Of a stretch of DNA of 64,000 nt, positions 13,301 through 26,093 are shown piece by piece. Position 1 is the stretch's first letter. Every line of letters starts with the position of its first letter. The position numbers and the translations under genes are program-made. Source of the stretch: Miscanthus floridulus (Eukaryota; Streptophyta; Magnoliopsida; Poales; Poaceae); NCBI RefSeq assembly GCF_019320115.1, contig NC_089598.1, positions 32,011,983 through 32,075,982 of the forward strand, in the 5' to 3' direction. The notes beneath the pieces are model-generated. The model was given only the letters and a program-made list of their open reading frames with translations, was not told the origin of the DNA and made no database searches.

Positions 13301-14575
13301 TCCTGGCGCGGTGGCTGCGCAGCGGCTATGGCTGCTCGTGACTAGGAGTTCGCCAAGGCAGGCCGCGATGGCAGCACGGCCATGATAGGGACGTGGCGCG
13401 GAACCCAGGAGCTCTTGCGCGTGTGACGGCTGGTGACCAGAGCAGCTATGGTGAATGGGACTTTGCTCGACTGTGGCTGCGAGGAAGGTGCTCGGGAGGA
13501 TGGTGCGGGGCAGCGCGGCAAGCAGCGCGAAAGGAGGAGCGAGGAGGGCGCTGGTGCTCACGCGGAGGGCGACGCTGCGGCATGGTGTGCGGCACGGGGA
13601 GGAGATGAAACGGCTTAGCGGTGGGGCGCTGGTGTGAGGCAAGCAGAGGAGGAGGAGCAACTTAGGCGTGCGAGAGGAAGGCGAGGAGCTGTGCACGGCT
13701 CGGGCACGCCTGTGCGTGCGGTGGGAGGAAAAACAATGAGAGAGCAAGGAGGACGAGCAGAGCTGGGACGGCTCCCCACGGCAATAGAGAAGAAAAAGGG
13801 AGGGGGAGGCAGGACTAACTCGGCCTAACGTGACACAGCATGGCTGGCAGGACATGTTGGTTGGCACGGACAAGACCGAGGCCGCAGAGACAAGCAAGGT
13901 AGGCAAGGACAAGAGTGAGGACGCAGAAAAATAGAGGGAGGGGAGCAGGATAGGACGGCACAACGCGGCCAGTAGCAACAGGCAAGGACAAAGCCACAGC
14001 CATAGAAATAGAAAAGGGGAAAACAAGAGTGTTCGGCCAACTTTCATTAATGCAGGAGCAGCATGGCAGCAGCAAAGACGACACATGTTTCATGCGCTAC
14101 GACACGGCAATGGCGCCCCTGCGCATGGCCTGTGCGCGAAGCAATAGCGGCACAACTCTTTCTCAATAACGTGCGCCAGGATACGTATGTGAAGGAACAC
14201 GCTGCAACAGAACGCGTGGGCACCGTGTGGCTCTACTGGCTACCTGCCCGCGCGTGAGATGACACGACGTGGAGGTGACAGCGATACGTTGCCGACAACT
14301 CTAAAAGAGCTAAATCCTATTGACTTCCACCAATAAACATCGCACGCGATAGCTCATACTCGTACCAAGCCATGGAACAAAATATTAAAGCGTTATGTAA
14401 TCCTTTTGTGCAAAACAATTTGCCACAAACAATGCTTTAAAATATACATTCCGATTTTTACCGTTAACACGAAAAGCTGGTTTTTAAAATTTTAAAATCT
14501 GAGAAAATCATTTCGAAAATTTTCTTAGGTCTAAATTGTGGTGCTAAACAAGCTCGTAACACCAGAGGTGTTATA
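10315..14575 (-). mobile_element. Solo LTR X (4,261 bp) inserted in D
   Basis: The left end TGTGGCAGAACC is the same as the left end of nested element C (17094). The right end, read on the minus strand, is TATAACACCTCTGG, an LTR start with one G-to-A change in the TG dinucleotide and close to the start of C. The flanks are GTATG (10310-10314) and GTAAG (14576-14580), a target-site duplication with one mismatch. It contains a GC-rich core (12570-14280) with long antisense and sense frames but no recognisable protein. A perfect 8-bp stem hairpin lies at 10848-10869. It is a relative of the LTR of C but not the same sequence. Confidence 0.82.
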
Positions 14576-16042
14576 GTAAGCTTCTACCACTTAGCAAGCA
14601 TAACATGAGGGGATGCAGGCTCAAAAGGCTTGACACGGCTGAACTATGGTAAGCACTTTTAATTGGTCATATTTTATTATTAATCATAAGTTGCTAAGTT
14701 ATGCTTAGGCTCTCGAATATGAATAATTAGTGATATCAGTAATTTTTAATCATAACCCAAAACATCCAAGTAACCAACTATTCAGTAAGGATCCAGGCTG
14801 TTCGTGTCTGTGAGCACGGCTGATATATCTGTTTTACACTCTACAGAGGTTGTACACTTTCACCACGAGTCGTGTTGCCCATATGTCCGGGTTAATTACT
14901 CCTAAAATACTTCCAAGGTGAGTAGATAGGGTACACTATGAAGCTTTTCCCCAGTCGTTCTAATAAGGGGCAGCCGCTAAGGATTCCATCTCCCAAGTGT
15001 TATACAGTCATCTCTAAAAATGGCACTAATACTCGCAGCATAGTACACACCCTAGGGATGAGGCCCATACCTAGCCTGGTATGCCCCTCTTGCCCTTTCG
15101 GTAAACTGCTACAACCTAGAAAGAGTAAGGTAATGGACTAAGACCAGAGTCATGTGGTCCTCATGGTTGTACTGTAAGTCCTGAGTTGCCACTTAAAGAT
15201 GAGTCCTTATGGAGAGAAACTAGAGAACCATAAGAAAAGACACATTGCTCTAGCCCCCTTGGTTCCACGTTGCTAAAAAGCATCTTTTAATACCATATTG
15301 CATATATCTTTAATTGTATTCTTTAATCAATATTAGTTGGAGCAAACTGAGCATACTACCCACATGCAAAACCCATAGGTAACTCAAGGATAGGATAATC
15401 AATATCAAGGTAAATAGACTCCAAGCGGTTCATTAACATAAGCATATGAATTAAGATTGCATTAAAGTGAATAGGTAACAAGGAGCCTCATATACTTGCC
15501 TTAATTCAAAGTATCACTGCTGGTCTTGATCTTCAAAGAGTTGCTCCAAATCACCAACACAAAACTCATTGTCTACCCGAGATCAAACAACACCACACAG
15601 GCATCCATACATACATGCATAGCAAACAAATATAAGCTATTTAGAACAATACACCAAATAGTAGAAATAAAAGTTAAAAATGTTTTAAAACTATTCTATG
15701 CGATGCTACGAGCACGCAGACGCAAGAATCACTCAAATCGGAGCTAAAACGAAGAAGTTATGAATTAAACCAGATTTCCTTTAGTAAAATAATAAATTAA
15801 ATATAACCTCAAATTTTAAAAGTTGCAAACAAACTTAACAGTAGTATGAACATGTAGATTATGGAATTACAAACCTAACGCAACTTTAACGGATCAAATC
15901 GGAGTTGAAACGAAGATTTTATGGGTAAAACAAGATTAGTGGCAAAACTGTAAATAGATGAAAACGTATTTTGGATCTAAACCAGAAGAAACTACGCTTT
16001 TGAAAGAACAAGGCGTATTCTAGATTTGCACATTGGACTGCA

Positions 16043-16047
16043 GGTTC
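16043..16047 (+). repeat. Target-site duplication of element B (left copy, GGTTC)
   Basis: GGTTC directly precedes the 5' LTR of B. The matching copy is at 39825-39829, after the 3' LTR. Confidence 0.9.
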
Positions 16048-17093
16048 TGTAACAACCCAAAAATCCATACACCCAAAAATACCAACTACAAAATTTTTCT
16101 TAAAACTTCCATGTGTTGATGAGTGTCATGTATAGAAACCCAACCTAAGAAATGCATTAGGTCTAACCCCAACCCAAGTTAACACATAAGCATGGCATGT
16201 CATTAGTTAATTGTGTTTATTTAAATTCTAACAAATAAAGTATTGCATACATTGTTAATTCAAAATGTGATTTGGATTTCCATTTGAGTTATGATATGCT
16301 TAACAACTCCAATAAAATAATAAACCATGAAATAATTAAAACTCAAACCAAGGAATAAAGGTTTAAAGAGAAAAACTAATTCTACTTTTGTATAACAAAA
16401 ACCACACCTATTTTTGTTATACAAAATAGCTAAATAAACTCCTAGTATTTATATAAGTATGTTGTGGGCCTCATATAAAAAACTCCAATGAATATGGTGC
16501 ACCAATTTGGAATCCAAATTTAAAAATCAAAATTGAATTCAAATAAAGAAGAAGGAAAATAAAACAGAAAAAGAAAAAGGGAAGAAGAAGGCCTCGCAGG
16601 CTCGGCCTGCTCGGCCCGCGCTAGCCATCCAGCCCAATCGGCCTACCAACCCCCTTCCCGTCTTCCCAGCACACGCGCCCGGCCCACGAGCCGGCCCAGC
16701 ACGCCCGCGTGCCCTCCGCTCGCCTACTGCCGCTGCCACACGGGCCCCGCATGTCAGCCCTCCTGTTCATCTTCTCCACGCCACACCCTGACCGCTCACG
16801 CCGATTTCCCTCTCCGCCCGAGCCCCGACAGCACTGGTAGGGGTGGGCCAGGGGGTCACGCCCGAGGCATGGCCCTGTCTCCTTGGCGCCGCACCCATGC
16901 AACCTCGCGCCACCGTAGGATGCCTCGCACGCCTGTCCACTGATCGATCACCGTCCGCCATGGAAGCTTGGTGCTCGGCTATAAAAGCCCAGCCTCGGTT
17001 GCCCTAGCGCGTTCCCATCGCCTCGCCGCCACTTGGTGGCCACCCTCTACACACCCAAGCCAAGAGAGAGAGCCAAGAGAGGAAGAAGGAAGG
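16048..17093 (+). repeat. 5' LTR of element B, first part
   Basis: It starts TGTAACAACCC and matches 35471-36517 with scattered substitutions. It is interrupted at the duplicated GAAGG (17089-17093) by element C and resumes at 26099. It contains the presumed U3 region and a TATA box at 16979-16988. Confidence 0.93.
16979..16988 (+). promoter_or_regulatory. TATA box of the element B LTR promoter
   Basis: CTATAAAAGC lies about 930 bp into the LTR. It is conserved in the 3' LTR (36403-36412), following a GC-rich stretch. Transcription would start roughly 30 bp downstream, leaving a leader of more than 3 kb inside the LTR. Confidence 0.7.
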
Positions 17094-20000
17094 TGTGGCA
17101 GAACCTCCTAAGGAATCGGGCCCACATGCACCTATCGTTGCCTTAACAGACCTCGGATAGCGTACACGAGTTCCCAACAACTCAACAGGTCTGTCGGGTG
17201 TCCTCGGGAAGCCCGAATCATCCACGATTCTCTTTTCAAACAGGATCCCAATCACAGTCATTGCAGATTACAACAGTTTATTCAAATATATACCAGAGTA
17301 AAAGATAGCGGAAGTCTTAAGATAACATAATTACAAACCAGTTGTTTTCAAACTTACAATACCATAAGTGTTATACAACCATAGTAGCGGGATAATATTA
17401 CATTAACTTTATTTATCATACAAACTAGTGCCTTGTCCAAAGGCCATTCATTACTCCTCATCATCATCGTTGACTTCAAACACTGACATGCAGCAGGGAC
17501 CAAAACAAGCCTGCGCATGCGACTCACCTGCAACAAGGGTTAACAAACCCTGAGTACAAAGGTACTCAACAAGACTAACCCGACGTAACGGGGTGTAAGA
17601 CTTTAGAGATGCAGGGATTTGGGACATGGTAAAGATGTAGCAAAATTCAAGTCCTTTGCTAAAAGCTTACTATATTTATCCTATTCTCAAATTTTACCCC
17701 TAAGTCCTTTTAGTTCTTTATCTCAAACTAAATGTAAATTTCCCATATTTCATTCCTTCTCATTCCATTCTTCTTCTCATATTTTAGTAATTCACCAGTA
17801 CTACATTGCTTCTGTAATGAATCGAGTCTCCATATCCGCGGAGCACCGGCAATTCGAATTGATTCAAGTCCCAGCTGGGGATTCCTTATCACACGACATA
17901 TGTAGAACTTAATCTTGCATATATCAACCTCGCTATCGGATCTTCCTATACTAAGCCGTCTCCACGCCACCCGAGAGTACAGCACACCTCAAATCCGGCC
18001 ACATTCCAGCCACGAGGGTACACGCTACTCCCGCCATCTCTCCACTCCCAGTGCGCGGGCATTCGTCTTAGTATCGGATTAGCCGAAGTAGGCTTACCGG
18101 AGTATGTGACCAGTACTACAAGGTGTCTCGTTCAGAAGATCCACAATGAGTGGCCTTTAAGTGACATAGTCGGCAACATTACCCAACATTCAAGATAAGT
18201 CACCCGACTAGTCTCTAATTCATTCTAAATCCTTTCTTTCTTTGGCCAGTATGCCATCTTTGATTGTATCAAAACTTTTACTTTGAAAGCCTACCATTAA
18301 GCATACTAAGCAATCTACGCATTTATAAATGAAAACATCTTCAAGGATGGTAAACAATTATCAAGGTAGGTAATGCATCAAGTAGGTAACATTTGAATTA
18401 AACAACTTAATGCAATAAATAACATAGGTGATAACTTTTCAAAGTAAACAAGGTAATGGCTTAATGCATAAACCGGGGCTTGCCTTCGTTGACGATTTCC
18501 GGTTCTGGATTAGTACCACAATTATCAAATTCCGTGACAACCGGGGATTCTTCCAGAACTTGCTCAACTAGAATCGTTTCGTTCTCGGGTTCTACACGTA
18601 ATAATAACATATGCTTTAACATGATGATAATGTAAACATGATGCTTTCACGGCACATGAAATGTAAAAACACCCGCAAACGATTTGATTTCACGGTACAG
18701 TTACAAGCCAACAAAACCAACCTGTAACCCTCTCATTAAGAACCACACATGTGACTTGACCTAATGGATCTTGGAACCCTACTAGTCACAAAACATGACC
18801 AAAACAAGATCCAATACTAATCAACACTTAGGGTTTCGACAAGTTAACTTGTTAATGAATTTTGTTATCACATGAAATGTCATTAAGCTTTACTAATCAC
18901 AAATTAGATATTAGTTCAAATACTAATTAAGGTACTAAGGATCATTATAAGTTAATGACCCAAGGTCAACAATCAAATCAAAAAGTCAAACAAATCCTAA
19001 TTGATTAAACATTAATTAAATGAATAAATAATTAAATAATTAAGTCTACATTAGGTATAAAATAAACTTTGTCCAATTAAGCCCAAATTTTTATGTAAGC
19101 TTCCTCATGACAAATTAGTGTACCAAAACAAATTTCATAATTTTTGGAGTTATATAGTGACTTACAAAAATCATGGAAATTGCATTTTTCAATTAATGGA
19201 CTGAATATTTGAACATTCAAAATTTATCCAAATTTCAAAATTCAAATTTTTAAATCATACTAGAACATGTACAGAAGCTACACAAAAATTTTCAGAATTT
19301 TTGGATGTGTAAATAAATTCCTACAAAATTGCCAAATTGCTGCACTATTCAAAATCAGAAAATAACCAAAGCTTACTATTCTTCTTCCTCAGCATCACTG
19401 ACAGCCTGACCCCACGCGTCAGCGACAGAGGGCAAGACGCGGCGGCGCGGCCAGCTCCGGCCAGCAAAACACGCCGGTGGTGACTCTCCGGCGACACGGA
19501 CTGCTCCTACATGATCTACACCAAGTCACGCATCTATCCCAAGCCTCAGAACAGAAAATGACACACCGGAGGGAACTCGACGCCGGCCATGGCGGCTCGG
19601 ACCCGACGGCGGTCGACGTAACTAGGGCTACGGCGCGGTAGAGTCAAAGGAAGAGTGAGCAACACGCTCAGGAGCTCACAGTGATCACGATGATGTGCTT
19701 GGAGCAGTCGGAGATGGTCTGGAGCAGCCTGGCCACGGTGAGGGCAGTCGCGGCGGAGCTCTGACCGGTCACGGGGAAGACGGGTTGCGCCGGGCGATTC
19801 CGGCCAACACCAGCGACGAGAGCAAGTCGAGGAGGAGCGCAAGACCAATGCGATTACGTTGACGTAGCTGGGAACGGCTGACGCGGCTCGACGAGGCCTA
19901 CGGCGAGCGGCGGAGCTATACGGTGGCGGGGCAGAGCAGAGGGGAAAACGATGACGACGGCGGCGACGGTGGCTATTTATAGCCGGGATGAGCTCGCCCG

Positions 20001-20780
20001 GCTGCGACAGCGCACGACGGAGACGCCACGGCGACGGTGACGTGCCTACATGCGGGAAAGCGGCGAATTTGATCGGCGGTGACCCCCCCGCGTGGCGCCG
20101 GCGGCAAGCAGTGAGGTGGAGATGATTTTTGAAATAATTACAGAACTGCCACTGCATTCATTTCTCAAATTACTCAGAAATTTTCTAAAGAAGTTGAAAA
20201 TCTCCAAAAATGAAAGTTGTTCAATTTTTTAAGTACTACAACTTTGGTTTAAGAAACATTTTCAAATTCTGCATCCATTTTGAAATTCAAATTTGGGGTA
20301 CATTTAAAGATTTGAATCATTTCAAAATTACTCCAAATTTTATATGTAAACTTGAAAAACTTTGAATACCAAAGTTGATCCTCATAAAATAATCTCCAAC
20401 TTTGCTTTTTGCCTCAACCCCAAATTCCTCATGGATTTTGAATTAATTAAAAGGGGCAAAAAGGACTTTTATGATTTGAATGTGAATTCAAATTTGATTT
20501 GTCTTCCTTTTACTTAAATTTTGATTTTTGACCAGTAACATGGCCCATTAGGGTTATTTGAGTCAAATGACACATGGCCTCACATGAACACATGAAATTT
20601 GACCCTTGTGGTCATGATCTGTATTTAGGGTTTTTGAAACACATCACATGAAATAACAACATTATGAAATAAACCTTATTTAGTGAATGCATTCAAAACT
20701 TTATACTATATGAATGCTTTGCAATGCACATGATGACATGTCAAATTTTAGTATTAGGTCAAAACACCAGAGGTGTTACA
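17094..20780 (-). repeat. 3' LTR of element C (3,687 bp)
   Basis: On the minus strand this LTR runs from TGTAACACCTCTGG at 20780 to CTGCCACA at 17094. It is almost identical to 22407-26093. A TATA-like CTATAAATAGCC lies on the minus strand at 19971-19982, about 800 bp into the LTR. The hairpin with TGAGTAC arms is at 17551-17568. A 203-codon antisense-side frame (19546-20157) exists in both LTRs but resembles no known protein. Confidence 0.95.
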
Positions 20781-20793
20781 ACCCTTCCCCCTT
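20781..20793 (-). promoter_or_regulatory. Polypurine tract of element C
   Basis: On the minus strand AAGGGGGAAGGGT directly precedes the 3' LTR. It follows the TCTCGGGACGAGA palindrome that ends pol in this group. Confidence 0.88.
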
Positions 20794-20950
20794 AAAGAAA
20801 TCTCGTCCCGAGATTTAAAACTTAAGGCTAAGTAATGGAAAAGGAAATGTGTCAAGCTAACACTTTAAAACTTTATTCAAAAAGACGAGCGAGGGGGTTT
20901 TCCATTCTGTTAACAACAAGACAAGTTACAATATAGACAAGGTATTGCAA

Positions 20951-21832
20951 CTAGATAGAAGCGAAGAAGTCAGGAAAGTTCTCTTCTAAGTAATCCTCGG
21001 ACTCCCAAGTAGCTTCATCTTCCGTGTGTTGATTCCATTGTACTTTGTAGAACTTGATTGTACGTCTACAAGTGACTCGATCTTTCTGATCTAAGACTCT
21101 AATGGGGTACTCGGCATAAGTCAAATCAGGTTCTAGTTCTACACCACCAAAGTCGATTTCCTGGTCAGGTACTTGAAGACACTTCTTTAACTGAGACACA
21201 TGAAAGATATCATGTACCGCTGACATGTGATCTGGTAACTTGACGCGATAGGCGACTGGTCCACATCGTTGTTGGATCTGAAAAGGACCGACATAACGGG
21301 GCGCCAACTTTCCCCGAATCCCAAAACGATGAACTCCTTTCATCGGTGATACCTTGAGGTAGACATAATCTCCCACTTTGAATTCTAGCGGTCGTCTCCT
21401 CTTATCAGCATAGCTTTTCTGTCTGGATTGAGCTACCTTCATATTGGCTTGTATGAGTTTAACTTTCTCTTCAGCTTCCTTGACCACATCCGGTCCAAAG
21501 AACCAATGTTCTCCAGCTTCTGACCAATTTAAAGGTGTTTGGCACCTACGGCCATACAGTGCTTCGAACGGTGCCATTTTAATGCTCTCTTGATGGCTGT
21601 TGTTATATGAGAATTCAGCTAAGGGAAGACATTCATCCCATTTAGTACCGAAGGAAAGAACACATGCTCTTAACATATCTTCAAGAATTTGATTTACCCT
21701 TTTGGTCTATCCGTCTGTTTGCGGATGATAAGCAGAACTACGGATGAGTTTAGTTCCTAAAGACTCATGTAGACTTTTCCAAAACTTGGATATGAACAAT
21801 GATCCTCTGTCAGAGACAATGGTCTTTGGCAT
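20951..21832 (-). pseudogene. Integrase C-terminal fragment with chromodomain (element C)
   Basis: The frame enters at about 21832, near the deletion junction, with the second catalytic Asp region (VSDRGSLF) and reaches the HPQTDG and QILEDM motifs that hold the catalytic Glu. A TAG at 21707-21709 replaces the Gln expected after HPQTDG. From Met at 21676 the frame is open for 241 codons. It covers the end of the integrase core, the GPF/Y-type C-terminal module (KLAPRYVGPF), and a chromodomain (YPIRVLDQKD... to the terminal FPDFFASI). The HHCC zinc domain and first catalytic Asp are missing because of the internal deletion, so the protein cannot integrate DNA. Known role of the family: insertion of cDNA, with the chromodomain steering toward heterochromatin. 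Confidence 0.88.
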
Positions 21833-22019
21833 GAGCTCGACGAAGAGTGTTGAGCTCCTTGTTAAGGTTCTCGACGTTGACGGGGTTGCTCGAAGATCCT
21901 TCCTCTCCTAGGTTCTTGGAACTTCCTTCACCAAGCTCGTGATTTCTTGGTGCCAATTGGTGACGAGGGACTCCATGAGGTCCAGTGGACTTGCGTGCGG
22001 TTTTCTTGGTCTTTGCCAT
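21833..22019 (-). pseudogene. gag N-terminal fragment with histone H3-tail-like start (element C)
   Basis: The ATG at 22019-22017 is the first after the primer binding site in this frame. The protein begins MAKTKKTARKSTG and continues PHGVPRHQLAPR, closely matching the first 21 residues of histone H3 (ARTKQTARKSTGG... PRKQLA). After about 60 residues (a Ser/Gly/Glu-rich linker and an acidic, Asn-rich stretch) the frame crosses into out-of-frame integrase sequence and stops at 21810. The deletion junction is at about 21830-21840. The fragment lacks the Gag capsid domain and the zinc knuckle. I recognise it as gag only by position: first ORF after the PBS, same strand as pol. Confidence 0.75.
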
Positions 22020-22392
22020 AGCCTGTACGATTTGAGGTAGGACTATAAGAATAGCTTGAGGATAATGGAGGTTAGCAAGAATGGGATTGACATTACTTAC
22101 CCAACCACTATTAAGGGGAATTATTATGCAATGTGCTCAAGCATGATGCATGAATCGATCTTACGAATCTAAGTACAAAAGATTGATATAATCATAAGCA
22201 CTAGATTTTCATAATACATAGGACAAACCTAATCATATTATCCGCCACAAACTTTCAAATAAGACAGGATTGAGGCTAGATCATAGGTAAGAAGAAAGAA
22301 ATTGAACTTTCAAAATATCATGTTTACTTTCATTGATCCAAATCATTTTGAAGGTTTTCCAAAGTAACCTACAATGATCTTAGATGGGAACT
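22020..22392 (-). other. 5' leader of element C between PBS and gag
   Basis: About 370 bp of AT-rich non-coding sequence between the primer binding site and the gag ATG. I see no ORF or repeat in it. In chromoviruses this position holds the RNA packaging and dimerisation signals, which would have to be intact in a mobile non-autonomous element. Confidence 0.5.
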
Positions 22393-22404
22393 GCTCTGAT
22401 ACCA
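22393..22404 (-). promoter_or_regulatory. Primer binding site of element C
   Basis: On the minus strand TGGTATCAGAGC starts two bases after the 5' LTR end at 22407, complementary to initiator tRNA-Met. Confidence 0.92.
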
Positions 22405-22406
22405 GC

Positions 22407-25400
22407 TGTGGCAGAACCTCCTAAGGAATCGGGCCCACATGCACCTATCGTTGCCTTAACAGACCTCGGATAGCGTACACGAGTTCCCAACAACTCAACA
22501 GGTCTGTCGGGTGTCCTCGGGAAGCCCGAATCATCCACGATTCTCTTTTCAAACAGGATCCCAATCACAGTCATTGCAGATTACAACAGTTTATTCAAAT
22601 ATATACCAGAGTAAAAGATAGCGGAAGTCTTAAGATAACATAATTACAAACCAGTTGTTTTCAAACTTACAATACCATAAGTGTTATACAACCATAGTAG
22701 CGGGATAATATTACATTAACTTTATTTATCATACAAACTAGTGCCTTGTCCAAAGGCCATTCATTACTCCTCATCATCATCGTTGACTTCAAACACTGAC
22801 ATGCAGCAGGGACCAAAACAAGCCTGCGCATGCGACTCACCTGCAACAAGGGTTAACAAACCCTGAGTACAAAGGTACTCAACAAGACTAACCCGACGTA
22901 ACGGGGTGTAAGACTTTAGAGATGCAGGGATTTGGGACAAGGTAAAGATGTAGCAAAATTCAAGTCCTTTGCTAAAAGCTTACTATATTTATCCTATTCT
23001 CAAATTTTACCCATAAGTCCTTTTAGTTCTTTATCTCAAACTAAATGTAAATTTCCCATATTTCATTCCTTCTCATTCCATTCTTCTTCTCATATTTTAG
23101 TAATTCACCAGTACTACATTGCTTCTGTAATGAATCGAGTCTCCATATCCGCGGAGCACCGGCAATTCGAATTGATTCAAGTCCCAGCTGGGGATTCCTT
23201 ATCACACGACATATGTAGAACTTAATCTTGCATATATCAACCTCGCTATCGGATCTTCCTATACTAAGCCATCTCCACGCCACCCGAGAGTACAGCACAC
23301 CTCAAATCCGGCCACATTCCAGCCACGAGGGTACACGCTACTCCCGCCATCTCTCCACTCCCAGTGCGCGGGCATTCGTCTTAGTATCGGATTAGCCGAA
23401 GTAGGCTTACCGGAGTATGTGACCAGTACTACAAGGTGTCTCGTTCAGAAGATCCACAATGAGTGGCCTTTAAGTGACATAGTCGGCAACATTACCCAAC
23501 ATTCAAGATAAGTCACCCGACTAGTCTCTAATTCATTCTAAATCCTTTCTTTCTTTGGCCAGTATGCCATCTTTGATTGTATCAAAACTTTTACTTTGAA
23601 AGCCTACCATTAAGCATACTAAGCAATCTACGCATTTATAAATGAAAACATCTTCAAGGATGGTAAACAATTATCAAGGTAGGTAATGCATCAAGTAGGT
23701 AACATTTGAATTAAACAACTTAATGCAATAAATAACATAGGTGATAACTTTTCAAAGTAAACAAGGTAATGGCTTAATGCATAAACCGGGGCTTGCCTTC
23801 GTTGACGATTTCCGGTTCCGGATTAGTACCACAATTATCAAATTCCGTGACAACCGGGGATTCTTCCAGAACTTGCTCAACTAGAATCGTTTCGTTCTCG
23901 GGTTCTACACGTAATAATAACATATGCTTTAACATGATGATAATGTAAACATGATGCTTTCACGGCACATGAAATGTAAAAACACCCGCAAACGATTTGA
24001 TTTCACGGTACAGTTACAAGCCAACAAAACCAACCTGTAACCCTCTCATTAAGAACCACACATGTGACTTGACCTAATGGATCTTGGAACCCTACTAGTC
24101 ACAAAACATGACCAAAACAAGATCCAATACTAATCAACACTTAGGGTTTCGACAAGTTAACTTGTTAATGAATTTTGTTATCACATGAAATGTCATTAAG
24201 CTTTACTAATCACAAATTAGATATTAGTTCAAATACTAATTAAGGTACTAAGGATCATTATAAGTTAATGACCCAAGGTCAACAATCAAATCAAAAAGTC
24301 AAACAAATCCTAATTGATTAAACATTAATTAAATGAATAAATAATTAAATAATTAAGTCTACATTAGGTATAAAATAAACTTTGTCCAATTAAGCCCAAA
24401 TTTTTATGTAAGCTTCCTCATGACAAATTAGTGTACCAAAACAAATTTCATAATTTTTGGAGTTATATAGTGACTTACAAAAATCATAGAAATTGCATTT
24501 TTCAATTAATGGACTGAATATTTGAACATTCAAAATTTATCCAAATTTCAAAATTCAAATTTTTAAATCATACTAGAACATGTACAGAAGCTACACAAAA
24601 ATTTTCAGAATTTTTGGATGTGTAAATAAATTCCTACAAAATTGCCAAATTGCTGCACTATTCAAAATCAGAAAATAACCAAAGCTTACTATTCTTCTTC
24701 CTCAGCATCACTGACAGCCTGACCCCACGCGTCAGCGACAGAGGGCAAGACGCGGTGGCGCGGCCAGCTCCGGCCAGCAAAACGCGCCGGTGGTGACTCT
24801 CCGGCGACACGGACTGCTCCTACATGATCTACACCAAGTCGCGCATCTATCCCAAGCCTCAGAACAGAAAAGGACACACCGGAGGGAACTCGACGCCGGC
24901 CATGGCGGCTCGGACCCGACGGCGGTCGACGTAACTAGGGCTACGGCGCGGTAGAGTCAAAGGAAGAGTGAGCAACACGCTCAGGAGCTCACAGTGATCA
25001 CGATGATGTGCTTGGAGCAGTCGGAGATGGTCTGGAGCAGCCTGGCCACGGTGAGGGCAGTCGCGGTGGAGCTCTGACCGGTCACGGGGAAGACGGGTTG
25101 CGCCGGGCGATTCCGGCCAACACCAGCGACGAGAGCAAGTTGAGGAGGAGCGCAAGACCAATGCGATTACGTTGACGTAGCTGGGAACGGCTGACGCGGC
25201 TCGACGAGGCCTACGGCGAGCGGCGGAGCTATACGGTGGCGGGGCAGAGCAGAGGGGAAAACGATGACGACGGCGGCGACGGTGGCTATTTATAGGCGGG
25301 ATGAGCTCGCCCGGCTGCGACAGCGCACGACGGAGACGCCACGGCGACGGTGACGTGCCTACATGCGGGAAAGCGGCGAATTTGATCGGCGGTGACCCCC

Positions 25401-26093
25401 CCGCGTGGCGCCGGCGGCAAGCAGTGAGGTGGAGATGATTTTTGAAATAATTACAGAACTGCCACTGCATTCATTTCTCAAATTACTCAGAAATTTTCTA
25501 AAGAAGTTGAAAATCTCCAAAAATGAAAGTTGTTCAATTTTTTAAGTACTACAACTTTGGTTTAAGAAACATTTTCAAATTCTGCATCCATTTTGAAATT
25601 CAAATTTGGGGTACATTTAAAGATTTGAATCATTTCAAAATTACTCCAAATTTTATATGTAAACTTGAAAAACTTTGAATACCAAAGTTGATCCTCATAA
25701 AATAATCTCCAACTTTGCTTTTTGCCTCAACCCCAAATTCCTCATGGATTTTGAATTAATTAAAAGGGGCAAAAATGACTTTTATGATTTGAATGTGAAT
25801 TCAAATTTGATTTGTCTTCCTTTTACTTAAATTTTGATTTTTGACCAGTAACATGGCCCATTAGGGTTATTTGAGTCAAATGACACATGGCCTCACATGA
25901 ACACATGAAATTTGACCCTTGTGGTCATGATCTGTATTTAGGGTTTTTGAAACACATCACATAAAATAACAACATTATGAAATAAACCTTATTTAGTGAA
26001 TGCATTCAAAACTTTATACTATATGAATGCTTTGCAATGCACATGATGACATGTCAAATTTTAGTATTAGGTCAAAACACCAGAGGTGTTACA
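22407..26093 (-). repeat. 5' LTR of element C (3,687 bp)
   Basis: Same length as 17094-20780 and nearly identical in sequence. Differences noted by eye include positions equivalent to 17634, 17692, 17950, 18507, 19165, 19443, 19470, 19528, 19558, 19755, 19829, 19985, 20460 and 20648. The minus-strand TATA-like box is at 25284-25295 and the hairpin at 22864-22881. Confidence 0.95.

Larger units (their letters stand above)
17094..26093 (-). mobile_element. Element C: young non-autonomous chromovirus deletion derivative
   Basis: A 9,000-bp insertion on the minus strand inside the 5' LTR of B, flanked by GAAGG (17089-17093 and 26094-26098). It has two LTRs of exactly 3,687 bp and only 1,626 bp of interior. 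The interior keeps the PBS, the first part of gag, the end of integrase with its chromodomain, and the polypurine tract. Protease, RT, RNase H and most of integrase are gone. Comparing the LTRs by eye I found about 14 substitutions and no length difference, roughly 0.4 percent, so the insertion is recent. It presumably moved after the internal deletion using proteins from an intact relative. Confidence 0.95.

Noticed and set aside
13286..14086. 266-codon minus-strand frame in the GC-rich core of solo LTR X
   Set aside because: Cys/Leu/Ser-rich low-complexity translation with no family resemblance. It lies inside an LTR and overlaps frames on the other strand, as expected for GC-rich DNA.
9986..14580. 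Reading 9991-14575 as one complete solo LTR
   Set aside because: The flanks CCTTA and GTAAG do not match. CCTTA instead pairs with 41235-41239, and GTAAG with GTATG at 10310, which resolves the stretch into D plus a nested X.
19546..20157. 203-codon frame present in both LTRs of element C
   Set aside because: Its presence twice reflects LTR identity. The Arg/Pro/His-rich translation is typical of fortuitous frames in GC-rich LTR DNA and overlaps the TATA region.
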